Shown: positions 60,739 to 64,000 of the stretch, in pieces | Position numbering within the stretch: position 1 is the first letter of the stretch | Layout of the letters: every line of letters starts with the position of its first letter | From: Cellulomonas sp. SG140 | Lineage (GTDB): Bacteria; Actinomycetota; Actinomycetes; Actinomycetales; Cellulomonadaceae | Assembly (NCBI RefSeq): GCF_025770785.1 | Contig: NZ_JANZLA010000003.1 | Location: 374,549 to 438,548 of the forward strand | DNA length: 64,000 nt | Reading direction: 5' to 3' | Position numbers and translations under genes: made by a program | The notes under the pieces: generated by a model | Told to the model about the DNA's origin: nothing | The model's input: the letters and a program-made list of their open reading frames with translations, nothing else | Databases searched by the model: none

Positions 60739-61596
60739 TCACTCGTCCGAGTCGGCGCCCAGCGCCTCGAGGAGAGCCACCACCTCGGCGACGAGGACGG
60801 GCGCCCCGGCCACCGTCATCTCGGCGTCCGCGGGGCGACCGCGGAGCCCCGTCACGACGGCTCCGGCCTCCTCCGCGATCAGGGAGGCCGCCGCCATGTC
60901 CCACGGCTGCAGACCCCGTTCGTAGTGCAGGTCGAGGGTGCCCGCCGCCACCGAGCAGAGGTCGAGCGCGGCCGACCCGATGCGGCGGATGTCCCGCACG
61001 CGCGGCAGGAGGTCGGCCACCACGCGGGCCTGTGCGCGTCGGCGCTGCGCGACGTAGCCGAAACCCGTGCTGAGCAGGGCGTCCGGCAGCGCGGGTGCGG
61101 GCGGCACGTGCAGCGGTCGGCCGTCGAGCCACGCACCGGAACCGCGTCCCGCGGTGTACGTGATCCCGATCGTCGGGGCGTGGACGCAGCCCGCCAGCAC
61201 CGTCCACGTGTGCGGCGACGGCGCCACGGCGGGGTCGGGAGACGTGACCGCCGCGACGGAGACGGAGTACGACGGCAGGCCGTACAGGTAGTTCACCGTC
61301 CCGTCGATCGGGTCCACGACCCAGGTGATGCCCGTGCTGCCCGGCTCGAAGCCGCCCTCCTCGCCGAGCACCGCGTCCCCGGGCCGCAGCTCCGCGAGCC
61401 TGCGCCGCAGCAGCGCCTCGGAGGCGAGGTCCATGGCGGTCACCACGTCCTGCGGGCTCGACTTGGTCGCGGCGACCGTGACCCGGTCCGGGCGTCCGTC
61501 GCCGACCAGCGCTCCCGCCTCCCGCGCCACCGCCTCGGCGACGGAGCGGAGCTCTGCGACGACGTCGGGGTCCGTCGGGGTGCGGTGCTGGCTCAC
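60739..61596 (-). CDS. suhB: Inositol monophosphatase family protein (SuhB-like)
   Basis: A 285-residue metal-dependent phosphatase. Signature blocks are EEGG, WVVDPIDGTVNY and LQPWDMAAASLIAEEAGA. In mycobacteria this family includes inositol-1-phosphatases used for phosphatidylinositol. GTG at 61596 has GGATGGAGGT upstream, and CAGGAT six bases away could instead mark a leaderless start. Position matches Rv2701c. Confidence 0.9.
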   Translation of the reverse strand: MSQHRTPTDPDVVAELRSVAEAVAREAGALVGDGRPDRVTVAATKSSPQDVVTAMDLASEALLRRRLAELRPGDAVLGEEGGFEPGSTGITWVVDPIDGTVNYLYGLPSYSVSVAAVTSPDPAVAPSPHTWTVLAGCVHAPTIGITYTAGRGSGAWLDGRPLHVPPAPALPDALLSTGFGYVAQRRRAQARVVADLLPRVRDIRRIGSAALDLCSVAAGTLDLHYERGLQPWDMAAASLIAEEAGAVVTGLRGRPADAEMTVAGAPVLVAEVVALLEALGADSDE

Positions 61597-61695
61597 ACCT
61601 CCATCCTGCCGCAGGGCTCGCGGCTCACCGGCCGAGGTGCGCCGCGCTGGGCCGGATGGGTGGCAACCTGGGCGCCGGAAGGGAGGCGAGAGGCC

Positions 61696-62772
61696 ATGGG
61701 CGAGCTCGAGCTGGTGGGACTGCACGAGGACGGGGAGCACCTGGTGCTGTCCGGCCCCGACGGACAGCGGTTCCGGTTGCGCATCGACGAGCCGCTGCGG
61801 GCTGCCGTCCGCCGGGACCGTCCGCAGCTGGAACAGCTGCGCTCGGAGCGCGCGGGCACTCTCAGCCCCCGGGAGATCCAGGCGCGGATCCGGGCGGGTG
61901 CAACGGCGCAGGAGGTCGCGGACTCCGCGGGCCTGCCCGTCGAGGCCGTGCGTCGCTACGACGGTCCGGTGCTCGCCGAGCGGGAGTACATCGCCGAGCA
62001 GGCGCGGTCGGCGCACGTCGGGCACGAGAACGGCTCCCCCGCGCTGGGCGACCTGGTGACCGACCGTCTGGCCGCCCGCGGGGTCGACGTCAGCACGCTG
62101 GGCTGGGACGCGGCCCGTGACGGCTCATCGCCCTGGACGGTGCTGGCGCACTTCGTCGTCGGGGGTGAGCCGCGTGAGGCCAGGTGGAGTTTCGACGCCG
62201 CCTCGCACGCCCTCGTCGCGCTCGACGACGAGGCACGGTGGCTGTCCGAGACCGAGCTCGACGAGCCCGTGGGACGGCGCCACCTGGCGGCGGTGCGCGA
62301 CGTCGTCTTCGACTTCCGCTCGGATCCGGCACCGCTCGACAGCGAGGACGACGAGCCGGTCGCGGACCCGGTCGAACGGACGGCCGCCCTGCTGGACGAC
62401 CTGCGCAGCCGCCGGGGCGTCCGTCAGGGCCTGGACGTCGAGGACGACGAGGACGACGGAGAGCGGTTCGAGGGATTCGGACCGCAGCGGGCGTTCGACC
62501 TCGGCACGTTCGAGCAGCAGGTGCCCGGCGCGCACCCCGTCGACGCCGACCCCGTCGCCGAGGCCCGGGTGCTGTCGGTGGCGCACCTGCACGCGGCCGG
62601 CCCCGGCGAGACCGAGGACGCGGCCGGCGAGACACCGCCGGTCGCGACGGTGCCCGCCCCTGCAGGGCCGCCCGACGAGCCGGCACCCGCGGCGGACCGT
62701 CCGCGCAGCCGGCGGGGCCGGGCCAAGGTGCCGAGCTGGGACGAGATCGTCTTCGGCGCCAAGCCCGAGTGA
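61696..62772 (+). CDS. sepH: Cell-division protein SepH
   Basis: A 358-residue protein. The N-terminal DUF3071 region (MGELELVGLHEDGEHLVL, RFRLRIDEPLR) includes a helix-turn-helix (LSPREIQARIRAGATAQEVADSAGLPVEAVRRY). The C-terminal half is acidic and disordered and ends WDEIVFGAKPE. In Streptomyces SepH binds FtsZ and promotes its assembly. ATG follows GGGAGGCGAG. It lies 10 bp from the convergent tdk stop. Confidence 0.93.
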   Translation: MGELELVGLHEDGEHLVLSGPDGQRFRLRIDEPLRAAVRRDRPQLEQLRSERAGTLSPREIQARIRAGATAQEVADSAGLPVEAVRRYDGPVLAEREYIAEQARSAHVGHENGSPALGDLVTDRLAARGVDVSTLGWDAARDGSSPWTVLAHFVVGGEPREARWSFDAASHALVALDDEARWLSETELDEPVGRRHLAAVRDVVFDFRSDPAPLDSEDDEPVADPVERTAALLDDLRSRRGVRQGLDVEDDEDDGERFEGFGPQRAFDLGTFEQQVPGAHPVDADPVAEARVLSVAHLHAAGPGETEDAAGETPPVATVPAPAGPPDEPAPAADRPRSRRGRAKVPSWDEIVFGAKPE

Positions 62773-62782
62773 ACCGCCGCGC

Positions 62783-63448
62783 TCAGGCCTCGGCGGGCTG
62801 GCCGGTGGTGGCCGTCAGCAAGGTCTGAGCGGTCGGGGCGGCGGCACGTGCGGTCGCCGCCGTCATCCGGCGCATGTGGTGCCGACGACAGAGCACCTCG
62901 TAGGCGACCTCGGCGGTGCCCGCGACGTCGCCGACGACCACCTGCTCCCCCTCGACCACCATCACACCGTCCACCGTGCGGGCGTTGTGCGTGGCGCGCT
63001 GCCCGCACCAGCACAGGGCACGTACCTGCAGCACCTCGACGCGATCGGCGAGCTCGACGAGCCGCGCCGACCCCGGGAACAGCCGGGCACGGAAGTCGGT
63101 GCTGATCCCGAACGCGAACACGTCGACCGCCAGCTCGTCGACGACCCGTGCCAGCTGGTCCACCTGCGCGGCGGTATAGAACTGCGCCTCGTCCGCGATC
63201 AGGTAGTCCACCGGGCGGCCGTGCGTGCGGCGGTGCACCACCTCCGCCCAGAAGTCGGTGTCGTCGTCGACCTCGTTCGCGCGCCGTGCCAGGCCGAGGC
63301 GCGAGGAGATGGTCGCGGTGCCCGCGCGGTCGTGCCGGGTGAACAGCACACCGTCGCGCCCGCGTGCGGCGTGGTTGTGGTGCATCTGCAGCGCCAGCGT
63401 CGACTTCCCGCAGTCCATGGTGCCGGAGAAGAACACCAGCTCGGCCAT
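62783..63448 (-). CDS. tdk: Thymidine kinase
   Basis: A 221-residue type-II thymidine kinase for pyrimidine salvage. Walker A is SGTMDCGKST, DEAQF is the conserved acidic loop, and zinc-binding cysteines and histidines lie in LCWCGQRATH and VLCRRHH. ATG at 63448 starts 22 bp after the phosphodiesterase gene stop, so the two are probably co-transcribed. Confidence 0.94.
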   Translation of the reverse strand: MAELVFFSGTMDCGKSTLALQMHHNHAARGRDGVLFTRHDRAGTATISSRLGLARRANEVDDDTDFWAEVVHRRTHGRPVDYLIADEAQFYTAAQVDQLARVVDELAVDVFAFGISTDFRARLFPGSARLVELADRVEVLQVRALCWCGQRATHNARTVDGVMVVEGEQVVVGDVAGTAEVAYEVLCRRHHMRRMTAATARAAAPTAQTLLTATTGQPAEA

Positions 63449-63470
63449 CCGCGTCTCCCTCGAAGCTCTC

Positions 63471-64000
63471 TCACACCTGCGTGACGAGGCAGGGCACCAG
63501 CATCTCCTGCCGGGTCAGCGACCCGTGCACCCCGACCAGGCCCAGCGACGCGGGCGTCTGCGTGCGGGAGTCCACCACCGTGACCCGTCCGGTGGTGGCG
63601 ACGACGACGTCGCCGATCACCGGCCGCACGCGGTCCGCCACGATCCCGAACCACCCCGTGGCGACGGCCTCCTCGCGGGTCCGCACGACGGCCCCGTCTC
63701 CCAGCACGTCCTGCCAGCGCCGGACCACGTCGGCGGCCTCGGCGGCCGGGTCGAGGTGGAGGTGCAACGCGCGCGGCTCCCCCGCCACGAGCGCGACGCC
63801 CTCGGCGAGGGCCGGTGTGCGCGCGACGTCCCAGCGGAGCGACGGGTCGACGTCCACCATGCCGTGGTCGGCGGTGACCAGGAGCAGCGTGCCCGACGGC
63901 AGCAGCCGAGCGAGGCGGGCGAGCTGGGCGTCGAGGGCCTCGAGCGCGTCTCCCCACTCCCACGAGTCACAGCCCGCGTGGTGGCCGACCTTGTCGACGT
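63471..64000 (-). CDS. Alkaline phosphatase/nucleotide pyrophosphatase superfamily protein (5' end outside window)
   Basis: Partial: the C-terminal 176 codons are in the window and the start lies beyond it. VTADHGMVDV is the metal-binding TADHG motif of the type-I phosphodiesterase/nucleotide pyrophosphatase branch, and VDKVGHHAG precedes it. Such genes commonly lie beside sepH and tdk in actinobacteria. Substrate unknown. Confidence 0.8.
   Translation of the reverse strand, partial: VDKVGHHAGCDSWEWGDALEALDAQLARLARLLPSGTLLLVTADHGMVDVDPSLRWDVARTPALAEGVALVAGEPRALHLHLDPAAEAADVVRRWQDVLGDGAVVRTREEAVATGWFGIVADRVRPVIGDVVVATTGRVTVVDSRTQTPASLGLVGVHGSLTRQEMLVPCLVTQV

Overview
The window is GC-rich, densely coded DNA with many GTG starts and 4-base stop/start overlaps, and it looks like an actinobacterial chromosome. 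The gene set (two pyruvate formate-lyases, assimilatory nitrate/nitrite reduction, trehalose from glycogen, SepH, and DUF3000/3093/3159/3710/4193 families) points to a facultatively anaerobic member of the Micrococcales, possibly Cellulomonas-like. That placement is inference. No tRNA, rRNA, IS element, prophage or CRISPR array was seen, so this reads as a core chromosomal segment.

Layout. 74-5209 (minus) is nitrate assimilation: a NarK-type transporter, the molybdopterin nitrate reductase and its flavin/[2Fe-2S] electron-transfer subunit. Across a roughly 350-bp divergent regulatory region, 5559-11662 (plus) carries nirB-nirD-cysG-hemD-cbiX, joined by 4-base overlaps, which makes nitrite reductase and its siroheme. 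11722-13529 holds a split LigD-like ligase and polymerase pair. 13621-19071 holds Dps, an App1-family protein, small zinc-finger proteins, an SDR, an AMIN-like lipoprotein and a DMT-family membrane protein. 19151-25649 is glgX-treY-treZ. 25713-27322 has a ZapE-like ATPase and an unknown protein. 27462-31078 is a probable peptidoglycan interpeptide-bridge locus: a D-aspartate-ligase-like ATP-grasp protein, a DegT-type PLP enzyme and a FemAB-type transferase. Next come gnd, DUF3000, a LuxR-type protein, an RNase D-like protein and the beta-oxidation pair fadA-fadB.

38774-46344 (minus) reads dxs, pflB2, pflA, pflB1, so one activase gene sits between two PFL paralogues. 46554-49373 is guaB1, a class-I glutamine amidotransferase and a Nudix hydrolase. 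49468-52212 is acnA. The block 52682-61596 (TrmA-like methyltransferase, KimA-like permease, two TrkA proteins, DUF3159, OB-fold protein, DUF3710, dut, DUF3093, DUF4193, suhB) follows an order known from Mycobacterium tuberculosis Rv2689c-Rv2701c. The window ends with sepH, tdk and a truncated phosphodiesterase.

Regulation visible in the DNA. (1) DosR-like inverted repeats, GGGAC-N4-GTCCC, lie upstream of pflB2, pflB1 (degenerate) and fadA, suggesting one hypoxia or redox regulon over fermentation and beta-oxidation. (2) GlnR-like repeats lie in the nar/nir divergent region. (3) A perfect 18-bp palindrome sits just downstream of a -10 element at acnA. (4) About fifteen genes have a TANNNT-like hexamer only 6-8 nt before the start codon, which indicates leaderless mRNAs. 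(5) Strong hairpins separate most convergent gene pairs.
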